Source: Rhodopseudomonas_A sp036404135 (GTDB taxonomy: Bacteria > Pseudomonadota > Alphaproteobacteria > Rhizobiales > Xanthobacteraceae). From it: a stretch of DNA of 13,323 bases. The position numbers and the translations under genes are program-made. The stretch spans positions 1 through 13,323 of the forward strand of contig NZ_DASWPE010000008.1 of assembly GCF_036404135.1 (NCBI RefSeq). Reading direction: 5' to 3'. A model generated the notes under the pieces. That model searched no databases and had not been told where the DNA came from. It was given only the letters and a program-made list of their open reading frames with translations. Shown here in pieces: positions 7,081 to 12,669 of the stretch (within the stretch, counting starts at the first letter, position 1; every line of letters starts with the position of its first letter).

Positions 7081-7117
7081 AAGGGCCGAAACCAGCCGGG
7101 TTTCGGCCCTTTGTTTT
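7081..7117 (+). terminator. Strong Rho-independent terminator
   Basis: AAGGGCCGAAACC (7081-7093) pairs perfectly with GGTTTCGGCCCTT (7099-7111) around a 5-base loop and is followed by TGTTTT. It ends the GstI-like transcript 63 bases past its stop. The glutaminase gene reads towards it from the other side, but the T-rich tail is on the plus strand only. Confidence 0.9.
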
Positions 7118-7171
7118 GCGTTGGTTGCGGCCGAGTGGAGGCTGTGGCGCGACTTCTCAACTGATCGTCGG

Positions 7172-8110
7172 CTACACGCCGAAGATCGACCAGCCCATCC
7201 GCTTGCTCAAGGCTTCCAGCGCGACGCGGCCGAGATGCGAATTGCCCGAGGCGTCGAGCCCCGGCGACCACGCCGCGATCGAAGCCTTGCCCGGCGCGAT
7301 CGCCAGCACGCCGCCGCCGACCCCGCTCTTGCCGGGCAGCCCCACCCGATAGGCGAATTCGCCGGAGCCGTCGTAATGGCCGCAGGTCAGCATCACCGCG
7401 TTGATGCGCCGCGCCCGGCCCGGCGACACCACCGAATGCCCGGTCAAAGGATGGCGCCCGGAATGCGCCAGATAGCGCCCGGCCGTGGCCAATTGCCGGC
7501 ACGACATCGCGATCGCACAATGATGGAAATAGACGCCGAGCGTGTAGTCGACCGGGTTGTCGAGCACGCCGAACGACTTCATGTAGTTGGCGAGCGCGGC
7601 GTTGCGAAAGCCGGTGCGCTGCTCGGAGGCCGCCACCGCCTCGTCGATCGCAATGCTGGAATCCTGGGTGAGAAACCGCATGAAGCGCAAAATCTCGCCC
7701 AGCGCCTCGCGCGGCTGATGGCCGGACAGGATCACGTCGGTCACCGCGATGGCGCCGGCATTGATGAACGGGTTGCGTGGAATGCCGCGCTCGAATTCCA
7801 GCTGCACGATCGAGTTGAACGGGCTGCCGGAGGGTTCGCGGCCGACCCGCTGCCACAGCCGGTCGCCGATCTTGCCGAGCGCCAGCGTCAGCGTGAACAC
7901 TTTCGAGATGCTCTGGATCGAGAACGGCGTGTCGGCGTCGCCGGCCGCCGCGACATGGCCGTCGGCGTCGATCACCACCAGGCCGAAGCCGGCGGGGTCG
8001 ACCTTGGCGAGTTCCGGAATGTAGTGCGCGACGGTGCCGCGATCGCTGCGCGCAGCGATCTCCGCGGCGATCTCCCGGACGATAAGGTCGAGGTCTGCGG
8101 CAGCGCTCAT
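7172..8110 (-). CDS. glsA: Glutaminase (serine-dependent, GlsA family)
   Basis: Hydrolyses L-glutamine to glutamate and ammonia in the cytosol. The 312-residue protein has the usual length of the bacterial glutaminase A family, which has a beta-lactamase-like fold. The active site is S67-x-x-K70 in FSIQSISKVF (63-72). Other landmarks are EPSGSPFNS (92-100), NPFINAGAI (112-120), the YTLGVYFHHCAI region (about 187-198) and the C-terminal glycine-rich PGKSGVGGG. The ATG at 8110 fits the family length; only a weak ribosome site is visible. The gene is a single unit, convergent with the GstI-like gene and one gene away from glnII. It catalyses the reverse of the glutamine-forming step, so the pair could set the glutamine pool. 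No NtrC or sigma-54 site was recognised upstream. Confidence 0.96.
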   Translation of the reverse strand: MSAAADLDLIVREIAAEIAARSDRGTVAHYIPELAKVDPAGFGLVVIDADGHVAAAGDADTPFSIQSISKVFTLTLALGKIGDRLWQRVGREPSGSPFNSIVQLEFERGIPRNPFINAGAIAVTDVILSGHQPREALGEILRFMRFLTQDSSIAIDEAVAASEQRTGFRNAALANYMKSFGVLDNPVDYTLGVYFHHCAIAMSCRQLATAGRYLAHSGRHPLTGHSVVSPGRARRINAVMLTCGHYDGSGEFAYRVGLPGKSGVGGGVLAIAPGKASIAAWSPGLDASGNSHLGRVALEALSKRMGWSIFGV

Positions 8111-8234
8111 GGTGGCCCGATCGGCTGGAGGACCCGGCCTCGTCTACGCCATCGGGTGGCGATCGCTCAACCCGTCGCAGGTCGATAGCGCCGATCCCAA
8201 GCAAGAGCCGTGCCCGCGCGGCGGCCGCGGCGTC

Positions 8235-8264
8235 TTGACCGCGCCGGCCCGGGATGCGTTATCA
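8235..8264 (+). promoter_or_regulatory. Candidate sigma-70 promoter
   Basis: TTGACC (8235-8240), 18 bases, then TTATCA (8259-8264). The transcript would start near 8271, about 43 bases before the ATG at 8314. Confidence 0.5.
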
Positions 8265-8313
8265 TGGCTTGGGCTGGCCTGACTTGTCCCGCGGGGGCGT
8301 TGAGGACGATGCG

Positions 8314-8538
8314 ATGAAACTCTGGATCGCGGCACTGGCGGCGTTGGCGCTGCTGGTCGCGCCGGCCGCGGCGCAATCCGGCGGCAAACGCCCGCATGGC
8401 GGCGACAAGGCGGAGCAGAAGAAACCGCAGGTCGACGAGAAGGCCTACAAGGCGGCGCTGGAGCGGATTCCGGAACCGAAGGAAAAGTACGATCCGTGGG
8501 GCCAGATGCGCCCCGAGCCGGCCAAGCCGTCGAAGTGA
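8314..8538 (+). CDS. Small secreted protein with KAYK...DPWG motif, paralogue 1
   Basis: 74-residue exported protein of unknown function. Residues 1-20 are a signal peptide (cleavage after AAA, before QSGG). The mature part is Lys/Glu/Pro-rich and contains KAYKAALERIPEPK (43-56) followed by YDPWGQMRP (59-67). The same pattern is found in the gene at 8792-9136, so the two are paralogues. The ATG at 8314 is preferred over one at 8254 because only this start gives a clean signal peptide, and GAGGA precedes it. GC-rich stem-loops follow the stop. It would act in the periplasm or on the surface; I do not recognise a named family, though proteins ending in DPWG-x-x-R appear common in Bradyrhizobium relatives. 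Confidence 0.82.
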   Translation: MKLWIAALAALALLVAPAAAQSGGKRPHGGDKAEQKKPQVDEKAYKAALERIPEPKEKYDPWGQMRPEPAKPSK

Positions 8539-8570
8539 CGCCGGCGCCATCGGCCGGCGCGGCCCGCGGC

Positions 8571-8598
8571 CCGCGCCGCGAAGGCTGCCGCGGCGCGG
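8571..8598 (+). terminator. GC-rich stem-loop after the first DPWG gene
   Basis: CCGCGCCGCG (8571-8580) pairs with CGCGGCGCGG (8589-8598) around 8 bases, and a smaller stem CGCCGGC/GCCGGCG (8539-8545/8553-8559) lies just before it. There is no U-tract. It may separate the first gene from the next promoter. Confidence 0.4.
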
Positions 8599-8599
8599 C

Positions 8600-8629
8600 T
8601 TGAAAACGCCACGGTCGCCGTCCTAAGAT
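8600..8629 (+). promoter_or_regulatory. Candidate sigma-70 promoter of the lipoprotein gene
   Basis: TTGAAA (8600-8605), 18 bases, TAAGAT (8624-8629). Transcription would start near 8636, 16 bases before the TTG start at 8652. Confidence 0.5.
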
Positions 8630-8651
8630 TGCCGTCAAACCGGGGGGCTTC

Positions 8652-8783
8652 TTGTTCAGGCGTTCAGTGATTGGTCTTGGCTTGGTGGTGATGGCGCTGG
8701 TTCTCAACGGCTGCACCAAATGCGGCCCGATCTGGGACGATTGGCTGCAAGCGCCGAAATCCTGCAAGTCGGATCAATTCTAG
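8652..8783 (+). CDS. 43-residue lipoprotein with TTG start
   Basis: A short gene that is easy to miss because it starts with TTG. It encodes a positively charged start (FRRS), a hydrophobic core and a lipobox LNGC with C21 as the lipidated residue, then a 22-residue tail with C24, C38 and two Trp (IWDDWL). A G-run (8642-8647) lies just before the start as a ribosome site. It is followed after only 8 bases by the second DPWG gene, whose AGAGGA ribosome site overlaps this stop codon, so the two are translationally close. It is likely anchored in the inner or outer membrane facing the periplasm. The clean signal sequence and the tight spacing make it a real gene. Function unknown. Confidence 0.75.
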   Translation: MFRRSVIGLGLVVMALVLNGCTKCGPIWDDWLQAPKSCKSDQF

Positions 8784-8791
8784 AGGACACC

Positions 8792-9136
8792 ATGCGACAT
8801 CCGGAACCAGAGCCCAGCGCCGCGCCCTCGGGCTGGCGCGTCCGCCTCAATGGCATCATGGGTGCGCGCGCCTGGCGCGCCGCGGCGATGCTGCTGTTGC
8901 TGGCGGGGCCGGCGCAGGCGCAAACCCCGAACGTCAACCTTATTCCGGAACTGAAGAGCAAGACGCCGGAGGAAATCGAACAGGACAAGATTACCGAAAA
9001 GGCTTACAAGGAATCCTTGAGGAAGATCCCGGACGCCAAGGTATCGTCCGATCCTTGGGGCGATGTGCGCAGCGCCGACGCCCCGCGAACTGCCCCGGCG
9101 AAAGCGAAGAGCCGGTCGAGTCATAGCGCGAACTAG
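8792..9136 (+). CDS. Small secreted protein with KAYK...DPWG motif, paralogue 2
   Basis: 114-residue exported protein. The start at 8792 has AGAGGA 5 bases upstream. The N-terminus is long before the hydrophobic core (28-40), with cleavage after AQA; an internal ATG at residue 23 would give a more usual signal peptide and may be the true start. The mature part has KAYKESLRKIPDAK (70-83) then SDPWGDVR (86-93), the same pattern as the protein at 8314-8538. It ends in a basic Ser/Ala/Lys/Arg tail. It is co-transcribed with the lipoprotein 8 bases upstream. Function unknown. Confidence 0.82.
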   Translation: MRHPEPEPSAAPSGWRVRLNGIMGARAWRAAAMLLLLAGPAQAQTPNVNLIPELKSKTPEEIEQDKITEKAYKESLRKIPDAKVSSDPWGDVRSADAPRTAPAKAKSRSSHSAN

Positions 9137-9246
9137 CGATCGCCGTTTCCTGACAGCAGCCGCGCGATCGTCGACAGACGCAGGTCGAGCAACGTCGATA
9201 ATTCCGACGTCAGCACGTTGCGGCCTGCAACGATCGGGGTCTGCGA

Positions 9247-9522
9247 ATGGATAAGAGCGTCGCCAGGTTGAATATCGAGCACTATCAGAAGCTTTTGAAA
9301 ACCGATCTGGACGAGACCAAGCGGCAAACCATCCTGCGGCTGTTGGCCGAAGAAGAGGCCACCTTGGCGCGGTTGCTGCGAAGCGCGGCCAAGACCGGGA
9401 GCAAGGCTGATGGAATCAAGGCCGACGGGATCAAGGCCAATGCCAGTAACGCCGCGGCGGGCCGGATCGACGGGCTGACGGGCGACGCGATCAGGACCAA
9501 TCCGGCGAAGACCGACGACTAA
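9247..9522 (+). CDS. Small helical protein with a repeat-bearing tail
   Basis: 91-residue protein of unknown function, without signal peptide or membrane segment. Residues 1-45 are charged and likely alpha-helical (EHYQKLLKTDLDETKRQTIL, then RLLAEEEATLARLL), a pattern of small conserved alphaproteobacterial proteins. The C-terminal half is low in complexity, with two 5-residue repeats KADGI (from 9403 and 9418) and a related third unit. The start is preceded by a GGGG run 7 bases before the ATG. A stem-loop follows the stop by 7 bases. Confidence 0.75.
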   Translation: MDKSVARLNIEHYQKLLKTDLDETKRQTILRLLAEEEATLARLLRSAAKTGSKADGIKADGIKANASNAAAGRIDGLTGDAIRTNPAKTDD

Positions 9523-9529
9523 GCTATTG

Positions 9530-9552
9530 CGGTTCTGACAGAATCAGAACCG
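9530..9552 (+). terminator. Stem-loop terminator candidate
   Basis: CGGTTCTGA (9530-9538) pairs perfectly with TCAGAACCG (9544-9552) around 5 bases, just past the stop of the 91-residue gene. The bases after it are only moderately T-rich. Confidence 0.6.
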
Positions 9553-9645
9553 GAGCTCTCGACTCTTATCTTGGCGCGTTTTCTTCACGCGAACCCACGT
9601 CGCTCGAAAACGCTGTCGCTGGCGTGCCTGCGTCGCCGGCCGGGA

Positions 9646-9837
9646 TCAGTCGTAGGCCAGATGCCGCCACTCCCGCCAATGCGTGGGATGGACCTCGACG
9701 TGCTTGCCGCTCTTGGACTCCGCCCAGCCTTCCTTGTGCCGGCGACACGGAAACACCAGCGCATGCGGCCCGTCATCATCGATGACCGCCAATTCCAGAT
9801 CCTGATCGTATGGGGCGGTCTCGATCATGTGCCACAT
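9646..9837 (-). CDS. Small conserved protein of unknown function
   Basis: 63-residue cytosolic protein (MWHMIETAPYDQDLELAVID, ending in THWREWRHLAYD), rich in His and Trp. I recognise it as a small conserved family of Bradyrhizobium relatives without a known role. The N-terminal IETAP and the later HALVFPCRR and HVEVHPTHWREW blocks look like a compact beta-rich fold. Two starts are possible, the ATG at 9837 or one three codons later at 9828. Neither has a Shine-Dalgarno. An FNR/FixK-like box is centred 42.5 bases before the first ATG, which would place the start of transcription one base before it. Little more can be said. Confidence 0.78.
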   Translation of the reverse strand: MWHMIETAPYDQDLELAVIDDDGPHALVFPCRRHKEGWAESKSGKHVEVHPTHWREWRHLAYD

Positions 9838-9872
9838 GAGAAAAAGGATACGTCAGGGGTTCGCGAGGCGAA

Positions 9873-9886
9873 TTGATCTAAGTCAT
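9873..9886 (-). promoter_or_regulatory. FNR/FixK-like box
   Basis: The plus strand reads TTGATCTAAGTCAT; on the minus strand ATGACTTAGATCAA, which fits TTGA-N6-TCAA with one mismatch at the outer base. On the minus strand TATCCT (9845-9850) stands where a -10 would be for a class II FNR promoter. Target: the 63-residue gene ending at 9646. Confidence 0.5.
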
Positions 9887-9956
9887 GCCTCCTTGGACGA
9901 CATACCAAGATACCGGATGGCGGTCGGCGTTCGATCCGCGGCACGCCGGCCGGCGG

Positions 9957-10133
9957 TTATGAGGCGTCCTCGCCGAGCAGCTTTCCGGTTGTGCGATTGA
10001 TGAAATGCAGCTGCGTGCAGGCCGGACAGGTAATCCCCTCGAAATCCCGCGCTTTTTCCGGCGCCGGGTCGTCATGCAGCCACGCCTGGACGTTCAGGTT
10101 GGTGCGCGGACAGCGATACAGCAGATCACTCAT
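9957..10133 (-). CDS. 58-residue zinc-ribbon-like protein
   Basis: A short gene from ATG at 10133 to TAA, MSDLLYRCPRTNLNVQAWLH to a C-terminus of TTGKLLGEDAS. Cysteines C8, C36 and C39 (CPAC) with H43 could make one zinc site, as in small zinc-ribbon proteins; I recognise this layout (YRCP-x-T, then CPAC-x-x-x-H) as common in Bradyrhizobium relatives. Cytosolic, no signal peptide. No Shine-Dalgarno is visible, and a perfect FNR/FixK box is centred 43.5 bases before the ATG, so the transcript may be almost leaderless. It may bind RNA or DNA, or be a redox or metal sensor; the function is unknown. Confidence 0.8.
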   Translation of the reverse strand: MSDLLYRCPRTNLNVQAWLHDDPAPEKARDFEGITCPACTQLHFINRTTGKLLGEDAS

Positions 10134-10169
10134 GCTGGACGGAAGCTGCCCGCCTGCGGCGGAGCATCT

Positions 10170-10183
10170 TTGATCTAGATCAA
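10170..10183 (-). promoter_or_regulatory. FNR/FixK box, perfect palindrome
   Basis: TTGATCTAGATCAA matches TTGAT-N4-ATCAA exactly and is fully palindromic. It lies between the minus-strand genes ending at 10230 and starting at 10133 and so would serve the latter. A clear -10 is not visible at the expected place (AGCTTC). Confidence 0.75.
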
Positions 10184-10229
10184 GGTCGGCGGATTTGTTT
10201 TTGAGCTGGAGCGGCGCCGGCGCCCGCCG

Positions 10230-10388
10230 TCAGCTCTCTTCGGTCACGATCAGCCGGCAGGCGACGCAGCGGAACACGGTGATCTCGGGACGGTGCCGGA
10301 TCCCCGGCAAGCGGCCGACGAACGCCATCGGCAAGGCGCATCGCGCGCAGGTCCGAATGGGATCTGACCTTGGTTCCGACACCGGCAT
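10230..10388 (-). CDS. Small CxxC...CxxC zinc-ribbon protein
   Basis: 52-residue protein from the ATG at 10388, or 56 residues if the in-frame ATG at 10400 is used (adds MRQE). It has C14-A-R-C17 and C41-V-A-C44, a classic pair of zinc knuckles 23 residues apart, around FVGRLPGIRHRPEITVFR. This is the layout of small rhizobial zinc-ribbon proteins. An AGGAG lies directly before the 10388 ATG, too close for a normal ribosome site, so the 10400 start deserves equal weight. It lies upstream of the other zinc-ribbon gene on the same strand, with an FNR box in between. Function unknown; nucleic-acid or protein binding is likely for this fold. Confidence 0.75.
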   Translation of the reverse strand: MPVSEPRSDPIRTCARCALPMAFVGRLPGIRHRPEITVFRCVACRLIVTEES

Positions 10389-10497
10389 CTCCTGGCGCAT
10401 CGATCAAAGCACGCGCGTCGGGGGGCTGGCGATCAAAACCGTACAGACAGGGAATCGTACCAGCGCGGCTGTCGCCGCGCCGCGACCCGGCCGATCG

Positions 10498-10534
10498 CGA
10501 TGCGCGAGGCCGCCCGCGGCGGCCTCGCGCATCG
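10498..10534 (-). terminator. Perfect 17-base stem-loop after the collagen-like gene
   Basis: CGATGCGCGAGGCCGCC (10498-10514) is exactly complementary to 10518-10534 around a 3-base loop. It is 22 bases past the stop of the minus-strand lipoprotein gene. There is no U-tract, but a stem this strong would stop or stabilise the transcript end. Confidence 0.6.
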
Positions 10535-10556
10535 TCCGTCGAGGCGCCGATGGGCG

Positions 10557-10907
10557 TTACTTGCGGGCGCAGGTCGCGATCGTGCTGGTCGAGCTGGAAC
10601 CGCAACGCGCCGTCATGATGCCGTTGGCGAGCTGCAGATTGTCGCTGAACTTGGCGCTGGTGGCGCCGATGCAGATCGCCGAAACCAGGGTTTCGTCGGC
10701 GTCGCAGCTCAACGGGCAGCCATCGGCGGAGCAGGTCGAGGAGGTCAGCGTCCGGATGCTGCTGCCGGAGACGCCGGCCGGGCCGGCGGGGCCGGGCGGT
10801 CCGGCGACCCCGGGATCGCCCTTCGGTCCGACTTCACCGGAGCCCTCATTACAGCCGGCGAGCCCGACGGCCGCGGCAACTAACACGATCATGATCGGAA
10901 AACGCAT
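10557..10907 (-). CDS. Collagen-like, cysteine-rich lipoprotein
   Basis: 116-residue exported lipoprotein. Residues 1-18 are a signal sequence with lipobox LAGC (C19 lipidated). Seven Gly-X-Y triplets follow at 27-47 (GPK GDP GVA GPP GPA GPA GVS), a short collagen-like rod. The rest carries six cysteines (59, 64, 68, 79, 102, 113), most likely three disulphides, in a Ser/Thr-rich head. The start at 10907 has AGGGG 7 bases upstream. It would be membrane-anchored with a stalk and a disulphide-bonded head outside the cytosol. Seven triplets are few for a stable triple helix, though a trimeric head could hold it. Function unknown; adhesion or envelope structure is a guess. Confidence 0.85.
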   Translation of the reverse strand: MRFPIMIVLVAAAVGLAGCNEGSGEVGPKGDPGVAGPPGPAGPAGVSGSSIRTLTSSTCSADGCPLSCDADETLVSAICIGATSAKFSDNLQLANGIMTARCGSSSTSTIATCARK

Positions 10908-11041
10908 TCCATTCCCCTCGTTGCGAACAGCAACAAGTTTCGCCGAGCGGAACCGGGAACGCAAGCGCCTGCTGGCGCGGCTCTGCTATCCGGCGGCGCC
11001 CGCCGCCGGGGAGCGTTTTGCGACACCGGCAACGGGCGCGA

Positions 11042-11296
11042 TCAGCTCGCGGCGGGCGCGCTGAAGGCGACGCCGATCCGCTTCTCTGTGCGCCAGATCA
11101 CGTGGCAGCGCCGCGACAGCGCGTCGGCCGCGATCATCAGCTCGAACTGTTCGGGGATGCCGAGCGGGCTTTCGACATCGAGCGCGGCGCCGCGGTCCGA
11201 CAGGTTGCGCACCGTGCAACTGATGCCGCCGCCGCCGAACGCGATGGTGCCGGCCTTCAGCACGCGATGCCGGCTGCTGCGGCGCTTGTCGTCCAT
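11042..11296 (-). CDS. Minimal PilZ-domain protein (c-di-GMP binding)
   Basis: 84-residue cytosolic protein consisting of one PilZ domain. The two ligand motifs are present: the RxxxR box in RRSSRHR (5-11) and the N31-L-S33-D-R-G36 form of (D/N)xSxxG. The later strands (LGIPEQFELMI, RRCHVIWRTEKRIGVAF) fit the PilZ barrel. Binding of c-di-GMP is expected from these residues, but the downstream partner is unknown; motility, exopolysaccharide or surface attachment are typical. The start at 11296 has AGGAG 6 bases upstream. It stands alone between small unknown genes. Confidence 0.92.
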   Translation of the reverse strand: MDDKRRSSRHRVLKAGTIAFGGGGISCTVRNLSDRGAALDVESPLGIPEQFELMIAADALSRRCHVIWRTEKRIGVAFSAPAAS

Positions 11297-11407
11297 GCCG
11301 TCTCCTGCGCTGTGGTCCGGCGCGGTCAGCCCGGCGCGCAGCGCCGCGAGGTGATGGCTTGCGCGAGGATCAGGGGTGCGACGCCGGACGCCGCGGCATT
11401 CTGCGCT

Positions 11408-11680
11408 TTAAGTGTTGCGGAGCACGTCGTGCATCGCCTCGGCCAGCCGCTCGATGTGATGCAGCACCTTGCTGGTGTCCTTCGCCGCGCCCGGCGCGGT
11501 GGCGTTGCCGGCGAGGTTGGCCAACAGGTGCCATTCGATCGCCAGTTCCTCCCAATCCTGCCGCAGCGCCGGATCGGCGCAAGCGCTGGCGCGCTGCTCG
11601 CTGGCGATCGCCTTCAGCCGGGCCAGCGGATAATGACGGCTCACACTGTCAAACGATGCTCGCGGCTTGCCCTGTGGCAT
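11408..11680 (-). CDS. Small conserved protein, unknown
   Basis: 90-residue protein, predicted mostly helical and cytosolic. There is no signal peptide, and the visible core is DWEELAIEWHLLANLAGN (42-59), resembling helices in other small rhizobial proteins. The ATG at 11680 is used (MPQGKPRASFDSVSRHYPLA). It lies between the PilZ gene and a plus-strand small gene that is divergent to it. Function unknown. Confidence 0.65.
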   Translation of the reverse strand: MPQGKPRASFDSVSRHYPLARLKAIASEQRASACADPALRQDWEELAIEWHLLANLAGNATAPGAAKDTSKVLHHIERLAEAMHDVLRNT

Positions 11681-11951
11681 GGATCGATCCTCGCGATGAC
11701 TCCCGGGCGCTAGCAGAATTCGGTTGGGTCAACAAAGCAATCACTCAGACACCTCGGTCGATCCCGAGGCCGCGGTGCCGCGGCTGAGCCGCTCGCCGCG
11801 GCAACCCGCGTCAGCACGGCCGATTGCGGCCGCCGGCGCGGGCGGCGCGTCGGTCGCCGGCCCTGCGGCGCGCCGGTCAAAGACAATCCCGATTGACGGC
11901 GGCCGGCGACTGCCGCAGGAATATCGCCCGTTCGCCGAGCTTGGAGCCGTC

Positions 11952-12143
11952 ATGACCTTTCACATCAAAGCCGTGGATACATCCGGCGTCGTCTCGCTGC
12001 ATCGTGAAACCGCCGATGCCGCGGCCAAGAAGGCCGCCGAATTGCTGGCCGATGGCTGCTGGGATGTCGAGATCGTCACCCCCGAGGGCCAGGTGATTGC
12101 GTCCGACGGGCTGCAGCGCTTCAGCGCCGAACTCGGCGCGTAA
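11952..12143 (+). CDS. Small conserved protein, unknown
   Basis: 63-residue cytosolic protein (MTFHIKAVDTSGVVSLHRET, then a helix AADAAAKKAAELLADGCW type segment and DVEIVTPEGQVIASDG). The beta-alpha-beta pattern, with a single helix between strands, is a recurring small family in this group with no known role. A longer reading frame starts at 11724, but the first 76 codons are low-complexity; TTGGAG just before the ATG at 11952 decides the start. A short GC hairpin (12144-12159) follows the stop, and the next gene is convergent. Confidence 0.82.
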   Translation: MTFHIKAVDTSGVVSLHRETADAAAKKAAELLADGCWDVEIVTPEGQVIASDGLQRFSAELGA

Positions 12144-12192
12144 CGCGGCGCAGGCCGCGCCACCGCCGCAGCCGCGGCGCTTCGAAAGCGGG

Positions 12193-12519
12193 TTATGGCA
12201 GCGGAATGAATAATCCGCGCGCAAGCCAGGCCTCGGCGTCAACGGCCGATGGATCGCGCAGGGTCCGCGCCGCGCGATCGCGGTTGCGCGCAGCATCGGC
12301 CGGACGCCACGTGACCGATGACCATGGCTCGGACGGCGGCCGGCGCAGCCCGGATGCGAATGCTGCAGCGGTGGCCATGCTGCAGTCGCGTTCGATCTGT
12401 GCGGCCAGCACCGTCCATTCGATCGCCATCAGCGAGCGTTGCCGCGCGCGCGGGATCTTGACCTCCCCCGGCGCCCGGCCTCGCTCGGCATAGCCGTCGC
12501 ATTGATCCGCGGTGAGCAT
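12193..12519 (-). CDS. Small conserved protein with an unusual C-terminal extension
   Basis: 108-residue protein. The first half fits a small rhizobial family that starts MLTADQC and carries an A-R-x-x-L-M-x-x-x-W-x-x-L-A-x-Q-I helix (residues 25-42 here, RQRSLMAIEWTVLAAQIER). The second half (about 50-108) is longer than I expect for that family and is Arg/Ala/Pro/Trp-rich. AAGGA lies 7 bases before the ATG at 12519. Convergent with the 63-residue gene. No signal peptide; function unknown. Confidence 0.65.
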   Translation of the reverse strand: MLTADQCDGYAERGRAPGEVKIPRARQRSLMAIEWTVLAAQIERDCSMATAAAFASGLRRPPSEPWSSVTWRPADAARNRDRAARTLRDPSAVDAEAWLARGLFIPLP

Positions 12520-12621
12520 CGGCGTCCTTGCTGTGCGAGCCGACCATCGATCTGGCGGTCCGTGGCGTCAAGGGCAAGGCGGGCATAGCCGCGAGCAAGC
12601 GCACGCCGGCAGCGCAAGGCC

Positions 12622-12651
12622 CGCGCGGCCGCCAACGGCGGTGGCCGCGCG
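12622..12651 (-). terminator. GC-rich stem-loop after the secreted-protein gene
   Basis: CGCGCGGCC (12622-12630) pairs with GGCCGCGCG (12643-12651), and an inner GCC/GGC pair shortens the loop. It lies 19 bases past the stop at 12670. There is no U-tract. Confidence 0.4.
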
Positions 12652-12669
12652 CTGTTCAGAGCCGGATCT

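Noticed and set aside
6905..8188. 427-codon open frame on the plus strand opposite glutaminase
   Set aside because: It starts inside the GstI-like gene, crosses a strong terminator and runs antisense to glutaminase, with an Arg-rich product.
10401..10440. TTTGATCG and GATCAAAA half-sites before the 10230-10400 zinc-ribbon gene, as a third FNR/FixK box
   Set aside because: Only one half-site matches in each case; the opposite halves do not, and the distances differ from the two accepted boxes.
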